Shown in pieces: positions 9,140 to 15,957 of a DNA stretch of 64,000 bases; the first letter of the stretch is position 1, and each line of letters starts with the position of its first letter. Both the position numbers and the translations under genes were made by a program. The notes below the pieces were generated by a model. The model saw only the letters and a list, made by a program, of their open reading frames with translations. It was not told where the DNA came from and searched no databases. This DNA comes from an uncultured Lachnospiraceae bacterium (GTDB lineage: Bacteria; Bacillota; Clostridia; Lachnospirales; Lachnospiraceae): positions 40,055-104,054 of the forward strand of contig CAJTUC010000011.1 of assembly GCA_910579395.1 (NCBI GenBank), written 5' to 3'.

Positions 9140-11773
9140 ATGAAAGCAGTCCGTTTAAGAACAGAATACTTGACAGAGCCGATGGGACTTGGTATCCGCA
9201 GTCCGCGTTTTTTCTGGAACTGCGAAGGCGGCATCCGGCAGAGTGCGTATCAGATCATTGCAAAACGGGGAACAGAAGTTGTCTGGGACAGCGGAAAAGT
9301 AAATTCCGACGCGATGACGCATATCCGCTATCAAGGGAAAGAATTGAACAGCCGTGACATCGTTTCATGGACGGTCTGCCTGTGGGATGAAGAGGACAGG
9401 GCAGGAGAAATCTCGGAAAGCAGATTTGAGATGGGGCTGTTAAAACCTTCTGACTGGAGTGCCAAATGGATTGGCGGAGACTATCATCTGTCTCGGAAAG
9501 AGCGGTATCCGGCGGACTGCTTCTGCAGACGGTTCCGGATTCCGGAGAATCTGGCAAAAGCGCGTCTTTATGCCACGGCAAGAGGCGTCTATGACGTGTG
9601 GATTGACGGAAAGCGTCTGGAAGACTTTATTCTGGCGCCGGGGATGACGGATTACCGGAAGCGCATCCAATACCAGGCATATGATGTGACTGCCCTGCTT
9701 GCTTCACCGGAAAAACACACCGGAGAACACCTGATTGAACTGCGCCTTGCGGACGGATGGTTCCGCGGTAGCGTGGCAGCCTACGGTGTGACGAATGTGT
9801 TCGGTGTGCAGACCAGTATACTGGCACAGCTGGAACTGACAGATGCGGGTGGAAACATGCAGAAGGTCGTAACAGATGAAAGCTGGAGCTGGAGCAATGA
9901 CGGACCGATTCGTTTTGCCGATCTGAAAGACGGTGAGGTATATGATGCTTCTTATACACCGTCTTATGGCAAAAAGGCTGGCGTCATAAAGAACAGCGAT
10001 ATAACAGGCGATTACCGGGTTGGGAAAAAGGGGCCGCTTCTGGCGGCTTCCGACAATGTTCCGGTACGGGAAAAAGAGCGTTTTAAGCCGGTGCTCCTAA
10101 GAAGCGAAAGCGGCGCCAGGATACTGGATTTCGGACAGAATATCGCGGGGTATCTGGAATTTAGCGTAAAGGGGAAAAAAGGAGAGCAGCTGCGTCTGGT
10201 TTGCGGAGAATTGCTGGATAAGAACGGTCATGTTGATCTGTCCGGCATTCAGGAGACAAAGCCGGTAAAGGGCTGGAACCAGTTGAATTTGGTGACAAAA
10301 CTCCTTGGCAGAGAACTAAAAGGTGATACTGTATGCACGCCGAAGCAGGAAATCCTGTTCTATGCAAGCGGTAAAGAGGATTACTATAAGACCGCTTTTG
10401 CAGTATTTGGATTTCGCTATGTGCAGATAGAAGGGAATCCGGAGATAAAACCGGAGAATTTTACCGCCATTGCAGTCTATTCGGATATGGAACAGACAGG
10501 CAGTTTTGCCTGCTCGGATGAGCGGATCAACCGGCTGGTGGAGAATACAAGATGGAGCATGAAAAGCAATTTTCTTGACCTGCCTACGGACTGCCCTACC
10601 AGAGAACGCCTTGGATGGACCGGCGATGCACAGATTTTTTTCCATACGGGTGCGTATCTGATGGATACGGCGGCATTTTTCCGTAAATGGCTGCGGGATA
10701 TGGAGGACAGCCAGTATGATAACGGTCTGCTTCCGGCGGTCATTCCGTATCAGGGTGTGGAAATGATGTATAAATCCACGGGCACATCCGTAGGCTGGGC
10801 GGATGCAGTCTATTTGATTCCGTATCGCTATTATAAACGGTATGACGATTTGGAACTGCTGAAAAACTGCTGGCCGATGATGAAAAAATACGGCGACTAT
10901 CTGATGGCTCATTTGGGAATGAGCGGTAATAAAGCGGCAAAAGAGAATCCCTATAACGAATATACTTATGAAAAGGGAGTACACCTCGGAGAATGGCTGG
11001 AACCGGAGAAATTCAGGGATAAAGTTTATGGTGCGCAGGCAAAGCACCCGGAAGAATGTACGGCATACCTGCACCTTGCAATGACAACGCTTTCGGAAAT
11101 TGCAGGACTGCTGAACGAAAACGATTATCAGAAAAAGTGCCAAAAATATGCGGATGGCGCAAGACGGGCTTACGAGCATCTGTTTGTGAAGTCCGGGACA
11201 CTGGATACGGACCGTCAGGCGAAACTGGTGCGCCCGCTGGCATTGGGAATGCTGCGGGGCGCAGAAAAAGAAAAGACACAGAGGCGTCTGGTAAAGGCGG
11301 TGGAAAATTATAATTATTGCGTGGGAACAGGATTTTTGTCCACACCTTTCCTCTTGCCGGTGCTGACGGAGGCGGGGGCGCAGGAAACTGCCTATCGGAT
11401 GCTGGAGAATACAAAGAAACCGGGCTGGCTCGGGGAAGTATTGGATGGAGCGACCACGATCTGGGAAAACTGGGAAGGGAATTTGAGCCAGAACCATTAT
11501 TCCCCGGGGGCGGTGTGCGAATGGTTGTTCGATACGGCCGCCGGTATCCGTGTGGCGGGAAAGAACCTTCTGAGAATCATGCCGAAACCGGGCGGAAGTT
11601 TGACGGAAGTCCGTGCGGAGTATATGAGCCCGTATGGAAAAGTGATCAGCGGTTGGAAAAAGACGGAGAGCGGTATTGCTTATGAAATCGTCATTCCGGC
11701 AAATATAGCAGCAGAAATCATACTGCCGGATGGGCGGGAGGAGATGGTCGGTGCAGGAATGCATACTTTTTAG
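9140..11773 (+). CDS. Glycoside hydrolase family 78 alpha-L-rhamnosidase
   Basis: An 877-residue protein with the GH78 layout: N-terminal beta-sandwich domains (carbohydrate-binding, with the motif ADGWFRGSVAAYGVTNVFG), then an (alpha/alpha)6 barrel bearing the acidic stretch DLPTDCPTRERLGWTGDAQ that holds catalytic acids in this family, and a C-terminal beta domain (NHYSPGAVCEWLFDTAAGI). It inverts terminal alpha-L-rhamnose from pectic rhamnogalacturonan, arabinogalactan or plant glycosides. No secretion signal. AAAAGGAG precedes ATG 9140. It is the last gene of the operon; the stop is separated by a single base from the stop of the convergent toxin gene, with no clear terminator between them. 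Confidence 0.92.
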   Translation: MKAVRLRTEYLTEPMGLGIRSPRFFWNCEGGIRQSAYQIIAKRGTEVVWDSGKVNSDAMTHIRYQGKELNSRDIVSWTVCLWDEEDRAGEISESRFEMGLLKPSDWSAKWIGGDYHLSRKERYPADCFCRRFRIPENLAKARLYATARGVYDVWIDGKRLEDFILAPGMTDYRKRIQYQAYDVTALLASPEKHTGEHLIELRLADGWFRGSVAAYGVTNVFGVQTSILAQLELTDAGGNMQKVVTDESWSWSNDGPIRFADLKDGEVYDASYTPSYGKKAGVIKNSDITGDYRVGKKGPLLAASDNVPVREKERFKPVLLRSESGARILDFGQNIAGYLEFSVKGKKGEQLRLVCGELLDKNGHVDLSGIQETKPVKGWNQLNLVTKLLGRELKGDTVCTPKQEILFYASGKEDYYKTAFAVFGFRYVQIEGNPEIKPENFTAIAVYSDMEQTGSFACSDERINRLVENTRWSMKSNFLDLPTDCPTRERLGWTGDAQIFFHTGAYLMDTAAFFRKWLRDMEDSQYDNGLLPAVIPYQGVEMMYKSTGTSVGWADAVYLIPYRYYKRYDDLELLKNCWPMMKKYGDYLMAHLGMSGNKAAKENPYNEYTYEKGVHLGEWLEPEKFRDKVYGAQAKHPEECTAYLHLAMTTLSEIAGLLNENDYQKKCQKYADGARRAYEHLFVKSGTLDTDRQAKLVRPLALGMLRGAEKEKTQRRLVKAVENYNYCVGTGFLSTPFLLPVLTEAGAQETAYRMLENTKKPGWLGEVLDGATTIWENWEGNLSQNHYSPGAVCEWLFDTAAGIRVAGKNLLRIMPKPGGSLTEVRAEYMSPYGKVISGWKKTESGIAYEIVIPANIAAEIILPDGREEMVGAGMHTF

Positions 11774-11774
11774 G

Positions 11775-12275
11775 CTATTCCCTGTAACGATGAATTCTTT
11801 TTTCTTCTTCCAGCATGATTTGTTCAATTCTGAGAACATCTGGCTGTGTTGGAGTAAAGCGGATTCCCTTATGCAGTAAAATGATGATTTTACGAGCCGT
11901 TTTTTCCAGTTCATGTATCAGCTTAGGATCAGCTATTTTCACGGGTTGTCCGCCTTTGATATATTGATCGCTTATATAAGAGGCGGTCACAGGAAACATA
12001 TCTTGAAAGAGTAACACAGTCTTTGTATTGAATATTTTGACAATTTTAATGCTATCTGTTGGTTTATGCTGTTCTTGTTTTTGGCAGATTAATTGTTCAA
12101 ATTTTTCGATTTTTGAACTGCACGGAACCAGCCAATAGAGTCCGGTCTTACTGTCATTGAAGGCAAAATAATGAGGACGTTTCGTATCCTTATAATTTAT
12201 TTTTAAATAGGGGTCTTGAATTTTATGAAAAAAGGCATCTGAAATGAAGTAAAGACCGCCTGCCAGAATTTCCAT
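11775..12275 (-). CDS. cptN: Type III toxin-antitoxin toxin, CptN-type endoribonuclease
   Basis: A 166-residue protein beginning MEILAGGLYFISDAFF, with the ToxN/AbiQ/CptN family pattern: a start strand with Tyr-x-Ile-Ser, a Lys-Arg-Pro-His stretch, LYWLVPCSSKIEKF (the Ser-rich core strand of the fold) and a long C-terminal helix. The decisive evidence is context: on the same strand, upstream, lie a consensus promoter, two 45-nt tandem repeats and a terminator hairpin. The start at 12275 is chosen because AGGAGA (12284-12289) sits 8 bases upstream; an in-frame ATG at 12317 would run through the terminator hairpin. Family toxins cut RNA and are held inactive by the repeat RNA. Abortive phage defence or plasmid-style maintenance is the known role of relatives. 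CptN versus TenpN is judged mainly by the 45-nt repeat period. Confidence 0.82.
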   Translation of the reverse strand: MEILAGGLYFISDAFFHKIQDPYLKINYKDTKRPHYFAFNDSKTGLYWLVPCSSKIEKFEQLICQKQEQHKPTDSIKIVKIFNTKTVLLFQDMFPVTASYISDQYIKGGQPVKIADPKLIHELEKTARKIIILLHKGIRFTPTQPDVLRIEQIMLEEEKRIHRYRE

Positions 12276-12297
12276 TAAGATTATCTCCTGTAATAGA

Positions 12298-12327
12298 TAA
12301 GCCTCTTGCTTTTGCACAAGAGGCTTA
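12298..12327 (-). terminator. Leaky terminator between antitoxin RNA and toxin gene
   Basis: Perfect 11-bp stem (12298-12308 with 12317-12327, arms TAAGCCTCTTG / CAAGAGGCTTA) with an 8-nt loop. On the minus strand it follows the repeats and is followed by a poor U-tract (TATCTATTA), as expected for partial read-through into the toxin gene in type III systems. Confidence 0.8.
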
Positions 12328-12335
12328 AAGACTTA

Positions 12336-12422
12336 TTCACGGCCTATTTATGATTCGCATGGCCGGGAGCGAACTACGTTTTCACGGCCTATTTATGATT
12401 CGCATGGCCGGGAGCGAACTAC
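12336..12422 (-). ncRNA. cptI: CptI-type antitoxin RNA, two 45-nt pseudoknot repeats
   Basis: Two copies of a 42-nt identical block (12336-12377 and 12381-12422) repeat with a 45-nt period. Read on the minus strand each unit contains, in order, TTCGC, CGGCC, GCGAA and GGCCG; the first pairs with the third and the second with the fourth, which is an H-type pseudoknot. This is the structure of type III antitoxin RNA units, which the cognate toxin itself processes and binds. No ORF of note lies here. A short hairpin (GGTAG/CTACC, 12429-12442) lies near the predicted 5' end of the transcript. Confidence 0.85.
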
Positions 12423-12452
12423 TTATAAGGTAGTTATCTACCTGTTATTAGT

Positions 12453-12481
12453 ATTATATGTGTAATTTAGAAATATGTCAA
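12453..12481 (-). promoter_or_regulatory. Consensus sigma-A promoter of the cptI-cptN locus
   Basis: Minus strand: -35 TTGACA (12476-12481), 17-bp spacer, -10 TATAAT (12453-12458). Both hexamers match consensus exactly. Predicted transcription start near 12446, just upstream of the repeat RNA, giving strong constitutive antitoxin synthesis. Confidence 0.85.
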
Positions 12482-12525
12482 TATTTCGAGAAAAGTTTTT
12501 CTGAAAGCAGTTTTGCCTGCGCTTT

Positions 12526-13173
12526 TTACAAATCCTTCGCCCGTCCCCCGTTTGCCCGGAACATCTGGCGCCAGCCAGCTTGTGCCGCCATTTTATACAG
12601 GAAACGCGGAAAGGCAACGGATACATAACAGTTTGGCTGTACCTCCTGTCGGAGAATTTTAACGGCCATTGCCTGGAGCGCCTTGTCAATGGGCGCTTTC
12701 GGACCCGTGCCCGGTTTGGGACTGCTCATCATGGCAAGGCCGCCTCCACCGCCGACACCGATGCCGCTGCCCCAGATCAGATTGGCTTTGGCACACCAGT
12801 TCTCCAGAATTTCCAGTGCGGTCTCCGCCTGAATCCCTTCATAAAAACCGCAGTTTACGATGCCGTAGACTTGTATGCGGCGTTGTTTCGATGTTCCGTT
12901 TTCCTGATTGGATTTTTCCCGGTTGTATTTCTCTAACGCAGCGAGGCAGGAAAGCAGGTGTCCCGGGATGCCGTCTACATAGAGCGGGCATGAAATGACC
13001 CATGCGTCGGCATTTTGCAGTTCCGATAAGGTTTCTTCTGAAACGGCGGTATGATGCAGTGCCGCCTCGATGATGTCCGGCTGTTCCGAAAGACAGCGCT
13101 TCAAATCTGCCAGCAGGATTCCACTGGAGCTGTTTTTTGGCTTAGGGCTTCCGTTTAACAATGCAATCTTCAT
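12526..13173 (-). CDS. Flavodoxin-fold NADPH-dependent FMN reductase-like protein
   Basis: A 215-residue protein beginning MKIALLNGSPKPKNSSSG, the phosphate-binding start of flavodoxin-fold (WrbA/NADPH-dependent FMN reductase) proteins, followed by DAWVISCPLYVDGIPGHLL, the usual second flavin-contact strand-loop. A glycine-rich stretch (GSGIGVGGGGGLAMM, about residue 138) sits near the third loop. The C-terminal half is longer than in simple FMN reductases and resembles clostridial iron-sulfur-less flavoproteins. Substrate unknown. Its start ATG overlaps the stop of the small upstream frame by four bases (ATGA), so the two are translationally coupled. Confidence 0.75.
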   Translation of the reverse strand: MKIALLNGSPKPKNSSSGILLADLKRCLSEQPDIIEAALHHTAVSEETLSELQNADAWVISCPLYVDGIPGHLLSCLAALEKYNREKSNQENGTSKQRRIQVYGIVNCGFYEGIQAETALEILENWCAKANLIWGSGIGVGGGGGLAMMSSPKPGTGPKAPIDKALQAMAVKILRQEVQPNCYVSVAFPRFLYKMAAQAGWRQMFRANGGRAKDL

Positions 13174-13358
13174 AAAGCGATGCCCTCCAATTCTTTGAGC
13201 GAATGACAGAAACGGATTTCTTTTACCTGTGCGTCATAATTATCCGCATTTCCATTTATCATTTTTCGTGCGGTATTTTTTTCTGCCTCTGTTGTATTTT
13301 CTCCGTAAAAATATGCGGAAAGCGAGATAACGTTCTGATACCTGCGCTTATGGTGCAT
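13170..13358 (-). pseudogene. 62-residue remnant, likely C-terminal part of a lost gene
   Basis: A 62-codon frame (ending IRFCHSLKELEGIAL) coupled by a 4-bp ATGA overlap to the flavoprotein gene downstream. The residue pattern is protein-like, with a charged helix (ENTTEAEKNTARKMI), but I do not recognise a family. It is very short for a coupled operon partner and its 5' end abuts, head to head, another gene that also lacks its normal N-terminus (13397 on the plus strand). I therefore read it as the surviving C-terminus of a longer gene. AAAGGGAG lies two bases before the ATG, too close for a good ribosome binding site. It could still be an intact small protein. Confidence 0.45.
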
Positions 13359-13396
13359 TTCTCCCTTTCGAATGACAAAATCGGGATTATCCCGAC

Positions 13397-13945
13397 GTGC
13401 TGCCGGAGGCGGTCAGAGAGCCGTTTTCCGACCTGCTGGATGCCGGCTGCGGCACAGGGGCAATGCTTGGCATGTTCAGGAGGGACTATCCGGATAAAAA
13501 TTATACCGGTGTGGACTTCTCGGAAAAAATGATAGAGACCGCAAAGAAAAAGCGAATGGAGGGGATATGTTTTGTCGCAGGTGACTGCGAAAATCTTCCA
13601 TTTGCAGACAACAGCTTCGATGTTGTCACCTGTTCCATGAGCTTTCATCATTATCCGAATCCCGAAAAGTTCTTTCTAAGCCTGCACAGAGTCCTGCGGC
13701 CGGGTGGGAGACTGATTCTAAGGGATATGGCATCAAACAGCAGGATACTGATGTGGTTTTTCAATCATATCGAAATCCCGGCGGCCAACCGGTTCCTCAA
13801 TAAAGGGGATGTCCGTGTCTATTCAAAGGATGCGATACAGCGGCTTTGCGATGCAGGCGGCCTGAAACTGGAACTGTATGAAGTGCGCAAAGGGTTCCGC
13901 CTGCATTGTGTGGTCAGGAAACCATGTACAGAAAAGCGGAAGTAG
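13397..13945 (+). CDS. Class I SAM-dependent methyltransferase, N-terminally shortened
   Basis: A UbiE/type-11 methyltransferase core: SAM motif I DLLDAGCGTGAML only 11 residues into the frame, motif II at TGVDFSEKMIETAKKK, DCENLPFADNSFDVVTCSMSFHHY (motif IV) and LRPGGRLILRDMA (motif VI). Relatives usually have 25-40 more residues before motif I. Here the frame is closed by TGA at 13373, the only possible start is GTG 13397, and no ribosome binding site precedes it. The codons between the stop and the GTG still read like family sequence (RDYPDVLPEAV), which suggests a lost 5' end rather than a new start. Likely a decaying gene; the catalytic core itself has no internal break. Confidence 0.7.
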   Translation: MLPEAVREPFSDLLDAGCGTGAMLGMFRRDYPDKNYTGVDFSEKMIETAKKKRMEGICFVAGDCENLPFADNSFDVVTCSMSFHHYPNPEKFFLSLHRVLRPGGRLILRDMASNSRILMWFFNHIEIPAANRFLNKGDVRVYSKDAIQRLCDAGGLKLELYEVRKGFRLHCVVRKPCTEKRK

Positions 13946-14021
13946 AGACCGCTGTGGTCAGATTGCCGCATGCAAATGACAGATAATGAATGGCGCAAAG
14001 ACGAATCGCCGCGAAGAATTC

Positions 14022-14050
14022 TTGTACGAAACGGATGACCATGATAGAAT
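14022..14050 (+). promoter_or_regulatory. Promoter of the LytTR response regulator
   Basis: -35 TTGTAC (14022-14027), 17-bp spacer, -10 TAGAAT (14045-14050); the regulator's AGAAGGAGG follows at 14060-14068. Confidence 0.5.
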
Positions 14051-14077
14051 GAAAAAGGTTAGAAGGAGGCCTTTTTC

Positions 14078-14773
14078 ATGTACCGACTGGCAATATGTGA
14101 CGATGAACAGGCAGATGTCGTTTATCTGCAGTCCCTTTTGGAAAAGTGGGCAGAGAGTACCCGGGCTGCCCTGAAAATAGAGCGTTATTCTTCGGCGGAA
14201 GCCTTTCTTTTTCAGTATGAAGAGGATAAGGATTTCGACCTTTTGCTTCTGGATATCGAAATGGGAGAGATGAGCGGTCTGGAGCTTGCGCGGAAAATCC
14301 GTCAGGAAAACCGCGCGGTGCAGATCATTTTTATTACGGGCTATATGGAATATATTGCGGAAGGTTATGACGTGGAGGCGCTTCATTACCTGTTAAAGCC
14401 GGTGACGGCGGAAAAACTCTTCGCGGTGCTCGACCGTGCGGCGGAGCGGCTGAAATCGAAGGAGAAGGAACTTTGTCTGGCTTTGCCGGGAACGGTGGTG
14501 CGGATTCCTTTTCATGAGATACGTTATTTGGAAGTGCAGAGAAACTATGTGACGGTCCACGGAGCGGAAGCCTATACGGTGAAGAAGACGCTGAACGAAC
14601 TGGAGGAAGAGCTGGACGAGAGTTTTTGCCGGACAGGGCGGTCATATATTGTGAATTTGCTTTTTGTGAAAAAAATAACAAGAATGCAGGTGGTCTTAAA
14701 GGATGGAGAGGAGATTCCTCTTTCGCGGAATTTCTATGAGAAAATGAACCGGGCGATGATACAGTATTTTTAA
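14078..14773 (+). CDS. LytTR-family response regulator
   Basis: 231 residues. The N-terminal receiver domain has the acidic pair ICDDE (residues 6-10), phospho-acceptor Asp59 in LLLLDIEMGEMSGLELA, and Lys in HYLLKPV (about residue 107). The C-terminal ~100 residues form a LytTR DNA-binding domain (RIPFHEIRYLEVQRNYVTVHG, then FCRTGRSYIVNLLFVKKI and EEIPLSRNFYEKMNRAM). Such regulators bind pairs of 9-bp direct repeats spaced 21 bp, and such a pair is present before the ABC genes at 19282-19313. The partner kinase gene would normally follow at once; here it is displaced 3.7 kb downstream and truncated. AGAAGGAGG precedes ATG 14078. Confidence 0.92.
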   Translation: MYRLAICDDEQADVVYLQSLLEKWAESTRAALKIERYSSAEAFLFQYEEDKDFDLLLLDIEMGEMSGLELARKIRQENRAVQIIFITGYMEYIAEGYDVEALHYLLKPVTAEKLFAVLDRAAERLKSKEKELCLALPGTVVRIPFHEIRYLEVQRNYVTVHGAEAYTVKKTLNELEEELDESFCRTGRSYIVNLLFVKKITRMQVVLKDGEEIPLSRNFYEKMNRAMIQYF

Positions 14774-14822
14774 AATTATTTCATAAGTCGGAGGCTGTGT
14801 TACAGAGAGGCGGTGCAGTACG

Positions 14823-15926
14823 ATGAAAGATGACTATCTTGTGAGTAAATGGGCTTTGATACGCCGGAATGAACTGGTAGATATTCCGGATAAACTGGAA
14901 ATACATCCTGATTTTTTGAAGCGGCTTTCCCATGAAGAGTTTGAAAGTGCATTCAGGGAAGTCGGCGGGATGTTCTATCGGATGTATTCCGATATGGCGG
15001 ACTCTCCGCAAATGTTCGGATTACCATTATATAAAATCGATGAATATGATTATTTTTCAAAGCAGGCAAGAGAGGCAAGGCGAGTGCCGTGGAATCCGTT
15101 TTATTTTATGCTCTGCCTGTTTGCCTGCGGCGATTTTAAGGGAGATGTCTTTATTGCAGATACGGCGGAAGTCAGGAAAATAAATAAGGCCGGAAAGACC
15201 AATCTGTTATTAGAAGCATTGTGCGGCCAGGGTTTTGTGTTCGACGGAATTAAAAAGTATAGTTTATCTTCGGGAGATTTTCTGGAAATCGATTATCCGG
15301 ATAATCGAAATATTCTTGAAGTTCTGTCTGCTGTTGCGAAAAAGGTAAAAAATACACAGCTGAAAGATGTGAAAAATTATTATTCCAATTCGATAGCATT
15401 CGGCAACGCATTTATCGGATGGAATTATAAAGTATTAACGGAAAATCTGCATACATGCACGCTGGCGGAAGGCTGTGATTATGTCGCGGATAAGATTCAT
15501 GATGAGGCGGACAGAGAAGTGGTATCCGTTTTGGATAAAATATTGACAGAGAGCGGATACACGAGGAAGAAAGGCGATTTTAACGAAGGTCCGTCTGTCC
15601 GGTATTATTGCGGAAAATCGTCCGTATATGATTATGCGCTGAATTCCGATACCGGAAATCTGTATCTGGAATTGAGAATCCGAAACGCGGAAAAATGTCT
15701 GGCGTATTCAAAGGAATGTCCTGAAAGCATCGTAGAGGTATTCCGCCACAGCGATGCCGGATGTCAGAACCGTATGAACGGAACCTGCAGATACGGGGTA
15801 AAATATGAATTTGAAAAAGAAGAAAAATGGCATTGCGGCTGCTGCGGGGCACCATTTAAGCTGCATCCCATAAAAGAAGACATTCCTCATTATTTGAAGT
15901 TATTGGAGTTAGGGCGCTCAAAATGA
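14823..15926 (+). CDS. Unrecognised protein with C-terminal cysteine cluster
   Basis: 367 residues, soluble, no signal peptide. I do not recognise the family. Notable are a central helical region and a C-terminal Cys-rich part (residues ~305-350) with spaced cysteines in AEKCLAYSKECPES, GCQNRMNGTC and HCGCCGAPF, arranged like one or two zinc ribbons. It lies between a response regulator and the gene for a secreted protein, in the place where the sensor kinase is normally found, 50 bp after the regulator's stop. It may have arrived with the next gene as an insert. The ribosome binding site is weak (GAGAGGCGG about 13-20 bases before ATG 14823). Confidence 0.6.
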   Translation: MKDDYLVSKWALIRRNELVDIPDKLEIHPDFLKRLSHEEFESAFREVGGMFYRMYSDMADSPQMFGLPLYKIDEYDYFSKQAREARRVPWNPFYFMLCLFACGDFKGDVFIADTAEVRKINKAGKTNLLLEALCGQGFVFDGIKKYSLSSGDFLEIDYPDNRNILEVLSAVAKKVKNTQLKDVKNYYSNSIAFGNAFIGWNYKVLTENLHTCTLAEGCDYVADKIHDEADREVVSVLDKILTESGYTRKKGDFNEGPSVRYYCGKSSVYDYALNSDTGNLYLELRIRNAEKCLAYSKECPESIVEVFRHSDAGCQNRMNGTCRYGVKYEFEKEEKWHCGCCGAPFKLHPIKEDIPHYLKLLELGRSK

Positions 15927-15957
15927 TATACTGTGAAGCAGGGGAGATGAGGAATGA

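Noticed and set aside
10316..11914. 532-codon minus-strand frame opposite the GH78 gene
   Set aside because: GH78 is unmistakable on the plus strand; the opposite frame is a codon-usage shadow and would also run over the toxin gene's end.
11775..12317. Longer toxin frame starting at 12317
   Set aside because: Its first 14 codons run through the terminator hairpin and it has no ribosome binding site; the inner ATG at 12275 has AGGAGA at good spacing.
12336..12422. CRISPR-like short repeats
   Set aside because: Only two units, no unique spacers of constant length, no cas genes; promoter, pseudoknot pairing and toxin gene fit a type III antitoxin instead.
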